Shown piece after piece: positions 50,618-59,265 of a DNA stretch of 64,000 nucleotides (positions are counted from its first letter, which is position 1; every line of letters begins with the position of its first letter). The stretch lies in the NCBI GenBank assembly GCA_018241025.1, contig JAFEEQ010000003.1:186001-250000 (forward strand), written 5' to 3'. This stretch comes from Pseudomonadota bacterium. GTDB taxonomy: Bacteria; Pseudomonadota; Alphaproteobacteria; Micropepsales; Micropepsaceae. The translations under genes and the position numbers were made by a program. The notes below the pieces were generated by a model that was given only the letters and a program-made list of their open reading frames with translations, was not told the origin of the DNA and searched no databases.

Positions 50618-51733
50618 TCAGAACTTGATCCGGGCGCGGGACAGCAGCGAGACGGCGTTGGAGCCGTACTGGCCGGCGTAGTTCATCTGGAATGCCGCAT
50701 TGGTCTGCAGCGCGACGGCACCGTCCATGAAGGTGGTGACATAGCCGATTTCGACATCGGTTTCGGGAGCCGTATTCTCCAGCCGCTGACCGCGCGCCGC
50801 AAAGGCCGCCGGCCAGCCCGATGGACCGGAAAGCGTAACGAACTCGCCGCCGATCCCGCCGAGCGCAGGACGCGACACAGCCAGGCCGAGCGCATCGTCG
50901 CCGAAGAGGCCGTTCTTGGCGATGGCGATGCCATAGGTGCGGCTGTGCATCGAGTCGAACGGAAGCGCGCCAATGCGGCCACCCGGCCGCAGATCGAGTT
51001 GCGTCACGCCCTCGCTATAGGAAGCGGTCGTCACCCAGCCATTGCCAAGGCGGAGCTTCGCAGAGACGCCAAGCGAGGCGGTTGTCGCGTTGATGCCGGG
51101 CGCTGGATTGCCGAGCAGGCCATTGCTCTCCACCGTCTGGGTGCCGGCGAAACCGAGTTCGGCCCAGTCGTTGATGTCCCAGGACAGACCCGCGCTGAAC
51201 GACTGCGCGCCGCGGCGAACATAAGGCACCGCATCGCCGGACATGCGCCACAAGGCGTCGCCGGTCGTCATTGCGTAATTCGAGATGCCGGGCGCCAGGG
51301 AGGCGAAACTGACATTCACGTTCAATCCCGAGTCCAGGGCGCTCGAAATGTTGAACGCGGAACCGCCGGCGGTGAGGACGTCGTAACCGCTGGAAGCGGA
51401 GGCGGCTGAGAACAGCCCGGCGTCATGGGTATCCGAGGCTTCGATTGGCGTGACGTCGCCGGCAAGGTCGATCCTGTTGCCCATGCTGACGGTCATGCCG
51501 CCAAGCTGTGCGATGCCGGACACGGAGGAAGCGACCGGAAGCCGGCGCGTCGGCGGCGGCCCCGATGAGATCACATCCATCAGTCGGGCAGCGGAGAAGT
51601 CGATGGAGTCGGCATCGGACATCGAAGCGGCGGCCTGCAAGGGCGAAGCCGTGGGCGCAGCGGCATGCACCACGCTTGCGAAGGCAAGCGTGCCCGCAAC
51701 GGCGCAGAGTGCGCGGCGGAGCATCCCCGTCAT
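50618..51733 (-). CDS. Outer-membrane beta-barrel-like protein
   Basis: The 371-residue product has a signal peptide (about 1-24), a low-complexity Ala/Ser/Gly passenger (about 25-150), then many alternating beta strands (SFSAGLSWDINDWAELGF, ASLGVSAKLRLGNGWVTTA, TYGIAIAKNGL, VEIGYVTTF) and a C-terminal Phe, the outer-membrane insertion signal. It resembles an autotransporter or porin-like barrel; I cannot name a family. The ATG at 51733 begins the signal; an ATG at 51844 has no clear support. It is followed without a gap by the phosphoesterase. Confidence 0.7.
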   Translation of the reverse strand: MTGMLRRALCAVAGTLAFASVVHAAAPTASPLQAAASMSDADSIDFSAARLMDVISSGPPPTRRLPVASSVSGIAQLGGMTVSMGNRIDLAGDVTPIEASDTHDAGLFSAASASSGYDVLTAGGSAFNISSALDSGLNVNVSFASLAPGISNYAMTTGDALWRMSGDAVPYVRRGAQSFSAGLSWDINDWAELGFAGTQTVESNGLLGNPAPGINATTASLGVSAKLRLGNGWVTTASYSEGVTQLDLRPGGRIGALPFDSMHSRTYGIAIAKNGLFGDDALGLAVSRPALGGIGGEFVTLSGPSGWPAAFAARGQRLENTAPETDVEIGYVTTFMDGAVALQTNAAFQMNYAGQYGSNAVSLLSRARIKF

Positions 51734-51999
51734 GGCAATTCCAATCCCACTCAACCTTTCGGTCCTACGCAAACTAGCAGCAGCATGGTTAGCGCACCAG
51801 AAATCTGCCTGATTCTTCCAGCCCTTAAGGGCTCTTTCCCGCATCTTGTTGCACCGGAGATACGCTCCGGCCAGTGAACAGCGCGTAATTAAGTTTCAGG
51901 CGTCAAGATATAGATGCCTACCCACAGGATCGGCCCAGATATCCACAGACCATGCCTGCTCTGTGGACGGCCGGGACGCTTCCCTTTATCTGAAATGGC

Positions 52000-52701
52000 A
52001 TGTCCGAGACCCCGATCAAGGCCGCCATCCTCCCGGTAACGCCCTACCAGCAGAATTGCTCGCTGGTGTGGTGTACGCGCACCATGCGGGGAGCGTTCGT
52101 CGATCCGGGCGGGGATCTGGGCGTGTTGAAGGCGGCGCTGGCGCGCGAAGGGGTGACGCTGGAGAAAATCCTGCTGACCCATGGCCATCTCGACCATGCC
52201 AGCGGCGCGGCAAAGCTGGCGCGGGAATTCGGCGTGAAGATCGAAGGGCCGCACAAGGGCGACGCCTTCCTGCTGAACGAGCTGGGCCGCAATGCCAAGC
52301 GGCCGGGCTTTCCCGATGCGGAGAACTGCACGCCGGACCGCTGGCTCGAGGACAACGACGCGGTGACGGTGGGCGAGGCGACGCTGGGCGTGCGGCACTG
52401 CCCGGGCCATACGCCGGGGCATGTCGTGTTCTATCACGCGGGCGTGAAGGTCGCGTTCGTCGGCGACGTGCTGTTCGCCGGCTCGGTTGGGCGCACGGAT
52501 TTTCCCGGCGGCAATCACCAGCAGCTCGTGGACTCGATCACCCAAAGGCTGTGGCCACTCGGCGACGAGATGCATTTCGTGCCGGGACACGGACAGATGT
52601 CGACGTTCGGGTGGGAGCGGAAGACGAACCCCTACGTCTGCGACCTCGCCCTCGGCATCACGCGCGAGCTGGAAGAGAACGCGCCGCGCCGGCCGTATTG
52701 A
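52000..52701 (+). CDS. MBL-fold hydrolase, glyoxalase II (YcbL) type
   Basis: The 233-residue product is a metallo-beta-lactamase-fold hydrolase. THGHLDHASG contains the metal-binding His-x-His-x-Asp-His, CPGHTPGHVVFY and FVGDVLFAGSVGRTDFPGG give the further metal ligands, and VPGHG ends the site. The N-terminal ILPVTPYQQNCSLVWC is typical of glyoxalase II-like YcbL. The exact substrate is not certain. It is divergent from the barrel gene, with a 266-bp gap. Confidence 0.88.
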   Translation: MSETPIKAAILPVTPYQQNCSLVWCTRTMRGAFVDPGGDLGVLKAALAREGVTLEKILLTHGHLDHASGAAKLAREFGVKIEGPHKGDAFLLNELGRNAKRPGFPDAENCTPDRWLEDNDAVTVGEATLGVRHCPGHTPGHVVFYHAGVKVAFVGDVLFAGSVGRTDFPGGNHQQLVDSITQRLWPLGDEMHFVPGHGQMSTFGWERKTNPYVCDLALGITRELEENAPRRPY

Positions 52702-52704
52702 GCC

Positions 52705-52811
52705 CTCGAGCATTTTCACGTTTCTTCGAATCGCGAAAAATGCTCCAGCTTTTTGATTTGTCGCGGTTCCGGACGGAAGACCGCTACACACTTTTCCTGG
52801 AACGGCTCTAG
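52705..52811. repeat. Dispersed mosaic element, boundaries CTCGAGC and GCTCTAG
   Basis: This 107-bp stretch begins with an imperfect palindrome (GAGCATTTT and AAAATGCTC) and continues with AGCTTTTTGATTTGTCGCGG-like sequence, ending in GCTCTAG. It looks like the short mosaic repeats common in alphaproteobacterial intergenic regions. Its right end overlaps and supplies the TAG stop of the HAAS-domain gene. No second full copy is in the window. Confidence 0.5.
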
Positions 52812-53701
52812 GCCGCGACGGAAACAGCTTCCAGCGGCGGCAGGCGCCGCCACTCGCGATAGATCTTGAGCACGGCCGTCAGAACGAATGCGGCGCCCAG
52901 GAGCTGGAAGGCCATTCGTGCGCCGTGCTCCGCCTGCACATTCGCGAAGATGTCGCCATAGCTCGCATGCCAGCCGAGCTGCGTTCCTGCGAGCAGGAAG
53001 AGCACGATCTCCAGCGTGCGCGTGACGCGCGACCAGCGGCCCCGCGCGATCATGGCCGCTTCCAGGACGATGAGCGCGAAGCCGAACAGCGCGAACCACC
53101 ACATGCGGATCGGATTCAGGAAATCCGCGGTGTAATCGAGAACGCCCGCAGGAATATTGCCGCCGGAGAGCGCGCCGATCACGGTTGCCGGCATGAGATA
53201 CGCCGCCTCGTAAAACACCAGGATAGCGACGATCGGAATTTGTTCGATCATGCGGACGGCATCGTAGTCCCGCAGCCGCGTGGGGTTCCATCGGGAAAGC
53301 GAGGGCCAGCGGCGAAAGGCCCAGCTCTTGGCCGCGAACAGCAACAGCAATGCGCCGAGCCACGCCAGAAAGAAGATCGAAGCGGTGTTCTGGTCCACGG
53401 ACAGCGGCAGGCGTTGGTTCGCAGGGGGGATGAGAAGTGCGCCGATGACAGCCGCCAGTACAAAACCGCGCGTGTCGGTCGATTCGATCAAGGTGTAGGG
53501 CGGATGGTACCGGGCTGCGACGTCGGCCGGCCTGCCGAAGGCGCGCAGACGCGCAATCACCTCGTTCTCCGGCGTATCGGCGCCGATCTCTTCGCGCAGG
53601 AGCGAGCGCAGCTCGGCGGCGACATCGGCGCGCTGAGCACGCGGCAGGCAGGCCGCGACGTCGATGACATAGCTTTCGATGATGTCGAATGCCCTGCTCA
53701 T
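52808..53701 (-). CDS. Integral membrane protein with N-terminal HAAS (DUF1700)-type domain
   Basis: The 297-residue product begins MSRAFDIIESYVIDVAACLP, then RADVAAELRSLLREEI and VIARLRAFGRPADVAARY, which fit the HAAS helical domain often paired with PadR regulators. Six or seven hydrophobic segments follow from about residue 80. The ATG overlaps the PadR stop by 4 bp. The stop codon is supplied by an adjacent dispersed repeat. The function is unknown, but the partnership suggests stress-linked membrane signalling. Confidence 0.75.
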   Translation of the reverse strand: MSRAFDIIESYVIDVAACLPRAQRADVAAELRSLLREEIGADTPENEVIARLRAFGRPADVAARYHPPYTLIESTDTRGFVLAAVIGALLIPPANQRLPLSVDQNTASIFFLAWLGALLLLFAAKSWAFRRWPSLSRWNPTRLRDYDAVRMIEQIPIVAILVFYEAAYLMPATVIGALSGGNIPAGVLDYTADFLNPIRMWWFALFGFALIVLEAAMIARGRWSRVTRTLEIVLFLLAGTQLGWHASYGDIFANVQAEHGARMAFQLLGAAFVLTAVLKIYREWRRLPPLEAVSVAA

Positions 53702-54042
53702 TTGCTCTCCTCCATCAACCCTTCCACGGTTGCGACGAGGCCGCGCCACTGCGTTGCGAGGCCGCGATAGATCTTTTCGCCATCCCTGCTGCGACGGTAG
53801 TAGCGGCGCGGCGGACCGTCCTCGATCTTCCATTCGCTGTGCAGGAGGCCCTGTTCCTCCATCCGGCGCAGCAGCGGGTAGAGCGTGCCCTCTTCTATCG
53901 CCATACCCTTGGCATCGAGCAGCTGGCGAAGCGAATAGCCGTACTGGTCTTTCCTGAGCTGCGAGAGCACCGCCAGCATCAAGACGCCGCGGCGTAATTC
54001 CTGCTCGAGCCTAAAGGCGACATCCGGCGAGTTCTTCTGCAT
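53698..54042 (-). CDS. PadR-family transcriptional regulator
   Basis: The 114-residue product has the PadR winged helix: RRGVLMLAVLSQLRKDQYGYSL, the recognition region EEGTLYPLLRRMEEQGLL, and the wing EDGPPRRYYRRSRDG, followed by a dimerising helix. The ATG at 54042 has GGAG upstream; a GTG at 54051 is an alternative. The gene overlaps the membrane-protein gene, a common pairing. An operator-like inverted repeat lies just upstream. Confidence 0.92.
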   Translation of the reverse strand: MQKNSPDVAFRLEQELRRGVLMLAVLSQLRKDQYGYSLRQLLDAKGMAIEEGTLYPLLRRMEEQGLLHSEWKIEDGPPRRYYRRSRDGEKIYRGLATQWRGLVATVEGLMEESK

Positions 54043-54052
54043 GCGCTCCACT

Positions 54053-54088
54053 TACTGTAGGAAGCACGATACATAGCTACACACAGTA
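54053..54088. promoter_or_regulatory. Inverted repeat upstream of padR, candidate operator
   Basis: TACTGTAG (54053-54060) and CTAC plus ACAGTA (54077-54080, 54083-54088) form an interrupted inverted repeat 10 bp before the padR start. PadR proteins commonly autoregulate through such sites. Confidence 0.5.
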
Positions 54089-54118
54089 TGTCAATCAAAC
54101 TGTCCCGATTGATCGCGG

Positions 54119-54769
54119 CTAGCGCAGCCGCGCGTGCGTTCCGAAATCGTCCTGCCAGTTGGCAGGCAGATCACGCGGCAACCATTGGGCCGGTGCCTGC
54201 CAGTCTTCCCAACTCATGTCGAACGGCGCGTGGCGGGTTTCGAGCCGCGCGATGAACGATTGGCCGGCGGCGCGAACCGCCGCCTGATGTTCGACAGTGT
54301 CGATTCCGGTTTCGAGGCGGCGCGCAAATTCGTCTTCGTCCTTCCAGCGCCAGCACCCCTTGCCGTCGGCAACGACGTCGAGTGCATGGTCGCGTATGTC
54401 GATGCCGATGGGCGTGCGGACGAAAGGCGCTTCGAGATTGCCGTACCAGGACGCAACGCCGCCCTGCCCGTCCGGAAACAGCCAGACCGAGAACGCCTCG
54501 CCTGGCAAGTGAAGGCGCAGGATCGAGGTCTGCCAGCGGCGCCCGACATGGCGGCGGCCGCGCGACGATGGCAGCGTACCGACAGCGGCGGCGCGCTCGC
54601 CATCCGGCACGGCGTAATTGTCGAGCGCGACGGTTTCGACCGGAATGTAGAGCGCGAGAATTTCATCGTCGTCGCGGATCGCAATGGTGGGAACCGCCAT
54701 GCTCACGCTGCCGTCGGAGCGGGCAATGTTGCGCACCACCACTGTCTCGCCGGCAGCAGATCTGCGCAC
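54119..54769 (-). CDS. DUF402 family protein
   Basis: The 216-residue product contains WYGNLEAPFVRTPIGIDIRDHALDVV and WRWKDEDEFARRLETG, the core of the DUF402 fold, related to nucleoside tri- and diphosphatases. The conserved acidic residues of the WKDEDEF and RDHALDV segments are present. The GTG start at 54769 shares one base with the TAG stop of the serine-hydrolase gene. The N-terminal 60 residues are unlike the family and may belong to another domain. The function is not known. Confidence 0.75.
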   Translation of the reverse strand: MRRSAAGETVVVRNIARSDGSVSMAVPTIAIRDDDEILALYIPVETVALDNYAVPDGERAAAVGTLPSSRGRRHVGRRWQTSILRLHLPGEAFSVWLFPDGQGGVASWYGNLEAPFVRTPIGIDIRDHALDVVADGKGCWRWKDEDEFARRLETGIDTVEHQAAVRAAGQSFIARLETRHAPFDMSWEDWQAPAQWLPRDLPANWQDDFGTHARLR

Positions 54770-55908
54770 TATGTGGCGCTCATCGCCTGCAGCGCGGTCG
54801 TGAACAGGCCCAGCGCGCGCATGTCGCCCATCGTCGTGCCGGCCATCTTGTTCATCGCGTAGCCGAAGGACATGCGGTTCTGCATGTCGATGATCGCGAT
54901 CGAACCGCCATAGCCGCCCCAGAACATCGTGCTGTCGTTGATGCCGGGCATCATGCCGCTGGCGAGTCCGAAGCCGAGACCTATGCGCGCGGGTTGAGCG
55001 AGGATCAGGTCGGTGCCTTCCATCTGCAATTCGAGCGCCTTGCGGCAGCCGGCTTCGGACATGAAGCGCTTGCCGTTTGCGACGCCGCCATTGGCGAGGA
55101 TGGTGTGGACGAGTGCGATGGAACGGGCATTGCCCTGCCCGTTCGAGGCGCCGAGTTCGGCGGCGCGCCAGCCCCGGGTTTTCGAGTCGTCGACGCTGAA
55201 CAGCGGGTTGACGATCCAGTTCTTCTGGATCTCGTTCAGCGCATCGAGATTGGCGTCGAGGCCAGTGCCTTTGGGCGGCTCGATGAGTTCGGCGACGCGA
55301 TCATCTTCCGACGGCGGCAGGCCGATCCAGAAATCGGCGCCGAGCGGCTCAGCGATCTCCTCGCGGAAAACCGTGCCGAGCGATTTGCCGGTGACGCGGC
55401 GCACGACCTCGCCGACGAGGAAGCCCATGGTGACGGCGTGATAGCCGGACGCGGTGCCGGGCTCCCAGAACGGTTCCTGCGCAGCGAGAAGCTCGACGGC
55501 GCGTTCCCAGTCGTAGAGGTCCTGTTTGCTGACGGGCTCCCTCCAGCCGGAGAGGCCGGAGCTGTGACTCATGATCTGCGCCACGGTCACGCGGGATTTG
55601 CCGCCCTGCGCGAACTCCGGCCAGTACTTCGCGACCGGTGCGCCGAAATCGATCAGGCCGCGGTCGGCGAGGAGGAGCGCGGTGAGTGCCGTCATCGTCT
55701 TGGTCGTCGAGTAGACGTTGACGATGGTGTCCTTCACCCAGAGCTTGGTCTGGCCTGCGTCGGCGTGGCCGCCCCAGAGATCGACGACGGTCTCGTCGCC
55801 GACACGGACGCTGACCGATGCGCCGATGTCGGCGCCGCTGGCGAAATTGCCTTCGAACGTTTCGCGGAGCGGGGCGAATTTGTCGGTGGTGAAGCCTTCG
55901 GCGTGCAT
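54769..55908 (-). CDS. Serine hydrolase, beta-lactamase/EstB family
   Basis: The 379-residue product is of the class C-like beta-lactamase family that includes esterases such as EstB. The active site STTK is at 67-70, the Tyr motif is GYHAVTMG (about 160), and DRGLIDFGAPVAKYWPEFA is typical. There is no signal peptide, which fits a cytoplasmic esterase more than a secreted beta-lactamase. The gene lies between enoyl-CoA hydratase and DUF402 genes on the same strand. Confidence 0.85.
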   Translation of the reverse strand: MHAEGFTTDKFAPLRETFEGNFASGADIGASVSVRVGDETVVDLWGGHADAGQTKLWVKDTIVNVYSTTKTMTALTALLLADRGLIDFGAPVAKYWPEFAQGGKSRVTVAQIMSHSSGLSGWREPVSKQDLYDWERAVELLAAQEPFWEPGTASGYHAVTMGFLVGEVVRRVTGKSLGTVFREEIAEPLGADFWIGLPPSEDDRVAELIEPPKGTGLDANLDALNEIQKNWIVNPLFSVDDSKTRGWRAAELGASNGQGNARSIALVHTILANGGVANGKRFMSEAGCRKALELQMEGTDLILAQPARIGLGFGLASGMMPGINDSTMFWGGYGGSIAIIDMQNRMSFGYAMNKMAGTTMGDMRALGLFTTALQAMSAT

Positions 55909-55919
55909 GTGTTCCCTCG

Positions 55920-56771
55920 TCAGCGCGGTGCCGGCTTGAAGCTTTGCGGCATCCCTTCGCTCACCTTACCCGGGAATTCCGGTTTGCGCTTCTCGAGGAA
56001 CGCAGCGACGCCCTCTTTCACATCAGGACCGGCACCGAGTTCGAGGCTGAGAGCACCGTCGATGGCCATCACGGGAAATGGTGTCGGCTGGGCACCGTAC
56101 TGCCAGAGCATATGGCGGGTGAGCGCGGCGGATACGGGCGCGGTGTTCTCGATCATCTCGCGCGCGATCTCGCGGGCGCGAGGCAGAAGCCGGTCGGGCG
56201 CGACGACTTCGGAGACGAGACCTCCCTCGAAGGCTTCCTGCGCCGAGAAGACACGGCCGGAGAGGCACCAGCGCAGGGCCTGATTGAGACCGACGAGACG
56301 GGGCAGGAACCAGGCGCTTCCGGCTTCGGGCACGAGGCCGCGGCGGGCGAAGACGAACCCGAAGCGGGCGTCGCTGGATGCGATCTTGATGTCCATCGGA
56401 AGGGCGAGGGTGATGCCGACGCCGACGGCGGGGCCGTTGAAGGCGGCGATCGAGGGCTTCTTCGAATCGTAGATCGCCTGCACGAAGCCGCCGCCCGAGC
56501 GGCGCGGTTTCGCGCCCTGGAACATCTTGGTGTCACCACTCTTCGTATCGAAGGCATTCGCACCGCCGGAGATGTCGGCGCCGGCACAAAAGCCGCGGCC
56601 CGCGCCGGTCACGACGATGACGCGCACCGCGTCGTCCTCGCCCGCGGCAATGAAGGCGTCTTCGAGCTCGACGCCCATGGTCGCCGTGTAGGCGTTGAGC
56701 TTGTCGGGGCGGTTGAGCGTGATCGTGGCGATGGAATCGCCGACCTCGTAGAGGATGTGTTCGTAGGACAT
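55920..56771 (-). CDS. Enoyl-CoA hydratase/isomerase family protein
   Basis: The 283-residue crotonase-fold enzyme adds water to trans-2-enoyl-CoA. The oxyanion-hole segments are GRGFCAGADISGG (about 60-70) and FNGPAVGVGITLALPMDIKIAS (about 113-133); FARRGLVPEAGSAWFLPRLVG carries the catalytic-site Glu. It is separate from the FadB-like fusion, which is divergent. Its substrate chain length is unknown. Confidence 0.9.
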   Translation of the reverse strand: MSYEHILYEVGDSIATITLNRPDKLNAYTATMGVELEDAFIAAGEDDAVRVIVVTGAGRGFCAGADISGGANAFDTKSGDTKMFQGAKPRRSGGGFVQAIYDSKKPSIAAFNGPAVGVGITLALPMDIKIASSDARFGFVFARRGLVPEAGSAWFLPRLVGLNQALRWCLSGRVFSAQEAFEGGLVSEVVAPDRLLPRAREIAREMIENTAPVSAALTRHMLWQYGAQPTPFPVMAIDGALSLELGAGPDVKEGVAAFLEKRKPEFPGKVSEGMPQSFKPAPR

Positions 56772-57011
56772 CGTGACCTCCCGTTTTGGCGGTACGATAG
56801 CCCTGTTCCGTTGCGGCAGGGCCAGATGAAATCGGCAACGGACAGGTCGCCGAGCAACGCGGAAAACGTCTTCTGTGCCGGCTCCGCCAAGTATACCGGG
56901 CCCACCGCCGCTGCGTCACCTTCGGCGGCGGGAAACGACTCGACTCTTGGCCTGCGCCCTGATTTTTTGTGCGCCGCAAAGCCATTTCCACAAGACGACA
57001 AGGGAGCGCCC

Positions 57012-59096
57012 ATGACGGCCATCAATCCGGTTACCGATTTCTCCAAGGACGGCGAGATCGGGATCATCACGCTGAACTCGCCGCCGGTGAACGCGCTGTC
57101 GGCCAAGGTGCGCGACGGGCTGTTCGAAGGCTTCAAGGCGGCGATCGCCGATCCCGCGGTGAAGGCCATCGTGCTGATCTGCGACGGCCGCACCTTCATC
57201 GCCGGCGCCGACATCAGCGAGTTTGGCGGCGCGATGGGCGGCGCTTCGTTGTTCGACGTGCAGAACATGATGGAGGAATCGCCCAAGCCGGTGATCGCGG
57301 CGATCCACGGCACGGCGCTGGGCGGCGGCCTCGAGGTCGCGCTTTGCGCCCATTACCGCATCGCGGTGCCGAGCGCGCGCTGCGGCCTGCCGGAAGTGAA
57401 TCTGGGCCTCCTGCCCGGCGCGGGCGGCACGCAGCGCCTGCCGCGCATCGCCGGCGTCGAAAAGGCGCTCGAGATGGTGACGAGCGGCCAGCATGTGCCC
57501 GCCAAGGAATGCCTCGCCATGGGCCTCGTCGACGAGCTCGCCGAGGAAGGCAAGCTGAAGGACGGCGCGATCGCGTTTGCACGCAAGATCGTCGCCGAGA
57601 ACCGCCCGCTGGTGAAGGTGCGCGACAACAACAAGAAGCTCGAAGAGGCCAAGGGCCATCCGGAGATCTTCGCGAATTTCCGGAAAGCCAATGCGCGCAA
57701 GTTCCGCGGCTTCAAGGCGCCCGAGGCGAACATCCAGTGCATCGAGGCGGCGGTGAGCCTGCCGTTCGAGGAGGGCCTGAAGGTCGAACGCAAGCTGTTC
57801 GGCGAAGTGATGATGAGCCCGCATTCGGCGGCGCAGCGCTATTACTTCTTCGCCGAGCGCCAGGCGAACAAGATTCCGGACGTGCCGGACGACACGCCGC
57901 TGATCCCGATCAAGAAGGTCGGCATCATCGGCGCCGGCACGATGGGCGGCGGCATTGCGATGAACTTCGTGAACGCCGGCATCCCGGTGACCATCGTCGA
58001 GGTCAAGCAGGACGCGCTCGACCGCGGCCTGAAGGTCGTGCGCGGCAATTACGAGCGCAGCGCCAAGAACGGCCGCTTCCCGATGTCGGAGGTCGACAAG
58101 CGGATGGCGATGTTCAACGGCTCGCTCGACATGTCGTCGCTGGCCGATTGCGACCTCGTGATCGAGGCGGTGTTCGAGCGCATGGACATCAAGAAGGACA
58201 TCTTCACCAGGCTCGACGCGATCTGCAAGCCTGGCGCGATCCTGGCGACCAACACCTCGGGCCTCAACATCGACGAGATCGCGTCGGTGACGAAACGTCC
58301 GGAAGCGGTCATCGGCCTGCACTTCTTCTCGCCGGCCAATGTGATGAAGCTCTTGGAGATCGTGCGCGCGGATCATACGTCCAAGTCGGTGATCGCGACC
58401 TCGATGAAGCTGGCCAAGACGATCGGCAAGATCGCGGTGCTGGTCGGCGTCTGCCCGGGCTTCGTCGGCAACCGCATCCTCGGCGCACGCGGACGCGAGG
58501 CGCAGAAGATGGTGCTGGAAGGCGCGATGCCGTGGGATGTCGACCGCGTGCTCTACGATTTCGGCTTCCCGATGGGACCGTTCGCGATGAGTGACCTCGC
58601 CGGCCTCGACATCGGCTGGGTGAAGGAGAAGAGCCACGGCGAGACGATCCGCGACGTGCTGTGCGAGGCGGACCGCCGCGGCCAGAAGACCGGCGCGGGC
58701 TATTACGACTACGATCCCGAGACCCGCGCGGCGAAGCCTTCGCCGGTGACCGAGAAGATCATCAAGGACTTCGTCTCCAAGAGCGGCAAGAACCCGCGCA
58801 CGATTCCGGACGACGAGATCCTGGAGCGTTGCATCTATCCGATGATCAACGAGGGCGCGAAGATCCTCGAGGAGAAGAAGGCGATCCGTCCGAGCGACAT
58901 CGACGTGGTGTGGGTGAACGGCTATGGCTGGCCGGTCTATCGCGGCGGCCCGATGCACTACGGCGACTTCATCGGCCTCGACAAGGTGCTGGCCAAGATG
59001 AAGGAGTTCCAGGCGACGATGGGCGATGCGTTCAAGCCCGCGGCGCTGCTGGAGAAGCTGGTCGCGGAGGGCAAGAAGTTCAGCGATCTGCGCTGA
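57012..59096 (+). CDS. Fused enoyl-CoA hydratase / 3-hydroxyacyl-CoA dehydrogenase (FadB-like)
   Basis: The 694-residue enzyme performs two steps of fatty-acid beta-oxidation. The N-terminal crotonase domain (about 1-190) has [15 protein letters not shown] and [16 protein letters not shown] with a catalytic Glu. The dehydrogenase part (about 300-690) has [22 protein letters not shown] as NAD fold, [12 protein letters not shown] and [15 protein letters not shown] with the catalytic His. The ATG at 57012 has AGGGAG upstream. A long upstream in-frame extension lies opposite the hydratase gene and is not used. No thiolase gene is in the window. Confidence 0.95.
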   Translation: MTAINPVTDFSKDGEIGIITLNSPPVNALSAKVRDGLFEGFKAAIADPAVKAIVLICDGRTFIAGADISEFGGAMGGASLFDVQNMMEESPKPVIAAIHGTALGGGLEVALCAHYRIAVPSARCGLPEVNLGLLPGAGGTQRLPRIAGVEKALEMVTSGQHVPAKECLAMGLVDELAEEGKLKDGAIAFARKIVAENRPLVKVRDNNKKLEEAKGHPEIFANFRKANARKFRGFKAPEANIQCIEAAVSLPFEEGLKVERKLFGEVMMSPHSAAQRYYFFAERQANKIPDVPDDTPLIPIKKVGIIGAGTMGGGIAMNFVNAGIPVTIVEVKQDALDRGLKVVRGNYERSAKNGRFPMSEVDKRMAMFNGSLDMSSLADCDLVIEAVFERMDIKKDIFTRLDAICKPGAILATNTSGLNIDEIASVTKRPEAVIGLHFFSPANVMKLLEIVRADHTSKSVIATSMKLAKTIGKIAVLVGVCPGFVGNRILGARGREAQKMVLEGAMPWDVDRVLYDFGFPMGPFAMSDLAGLDIGWVKEKSHGETIRDVLCEADRRGQKTGAGYYDYDPETRAAKPSPVTEKIIKDFVSKSGKNPRTIPDDEILERCIYPMINEGAKILEEKKAIRPSDIDVVWVNGYGWPVYRGGPMHYGDFIGLDKVLAKMKEFQATMGDAFKPAALLEKLVAEGKKFSDLR

Positions 59097-59101
59097 TCCT
59101 T

Positions 59102-59158
59102 CCGCCTGCGCTTCTCCGGAGCTTGGGCGGACAGGTCGGGGCTCCGCTTCGCGGAGCA
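59102..59158. repeat. Second copy of the 35-bp nested palindrome plus a hairpin
   Basis: The 35-bp palindrome (59102-59136) has the outer arms TCCGCC/GGCGGA like the copy at 17887. It is followed by GCTCCGC-TTC-GCGGAGC (59142-59158), a perfect 7-bp hairpin. It starts five bases after the FadB-like stop. Confidence 0.7.
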
Positions 59159-59179
59159 CCTCAGGATGACGACATCAGG

Positions 59180-59212
59180 AACAGCGGCGGGCGACTGCCG
59201 CTGTTTTCTTTT
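59180..59212 (+). terminator. Rho-independent terminator of the FadB-like gene
   Basis: AACAGCGGC and GCCGCTGTT form a perfect 9-bp stem with an 8-nt loop, followed by TTCTTTT on the plus strand, 84 bp after the stop. Confidence 0.9.
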
Positions 59213-59265
59213 GTGCATCCGTTTGCGCGGTGCGCGCATCCAAGCTCCGAATTCGGGAGAATGGC

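Noticed and set aside
51915-51970. Three CCACAG/CTGTGG motifs, one close to a DnaA box
   Set aside because: The region is not AT-rich, only one motif is near the consensus, and no dnaA, hemE or similar origin genes are nearby.
55944-57011. A long open frame upstream of and in frame with the FadB-like gene
   Set aside because: It lies opposite the enoyl-CoA hydratase gene, has no family sequence, and the strong ribosome site and family start are at 57012.
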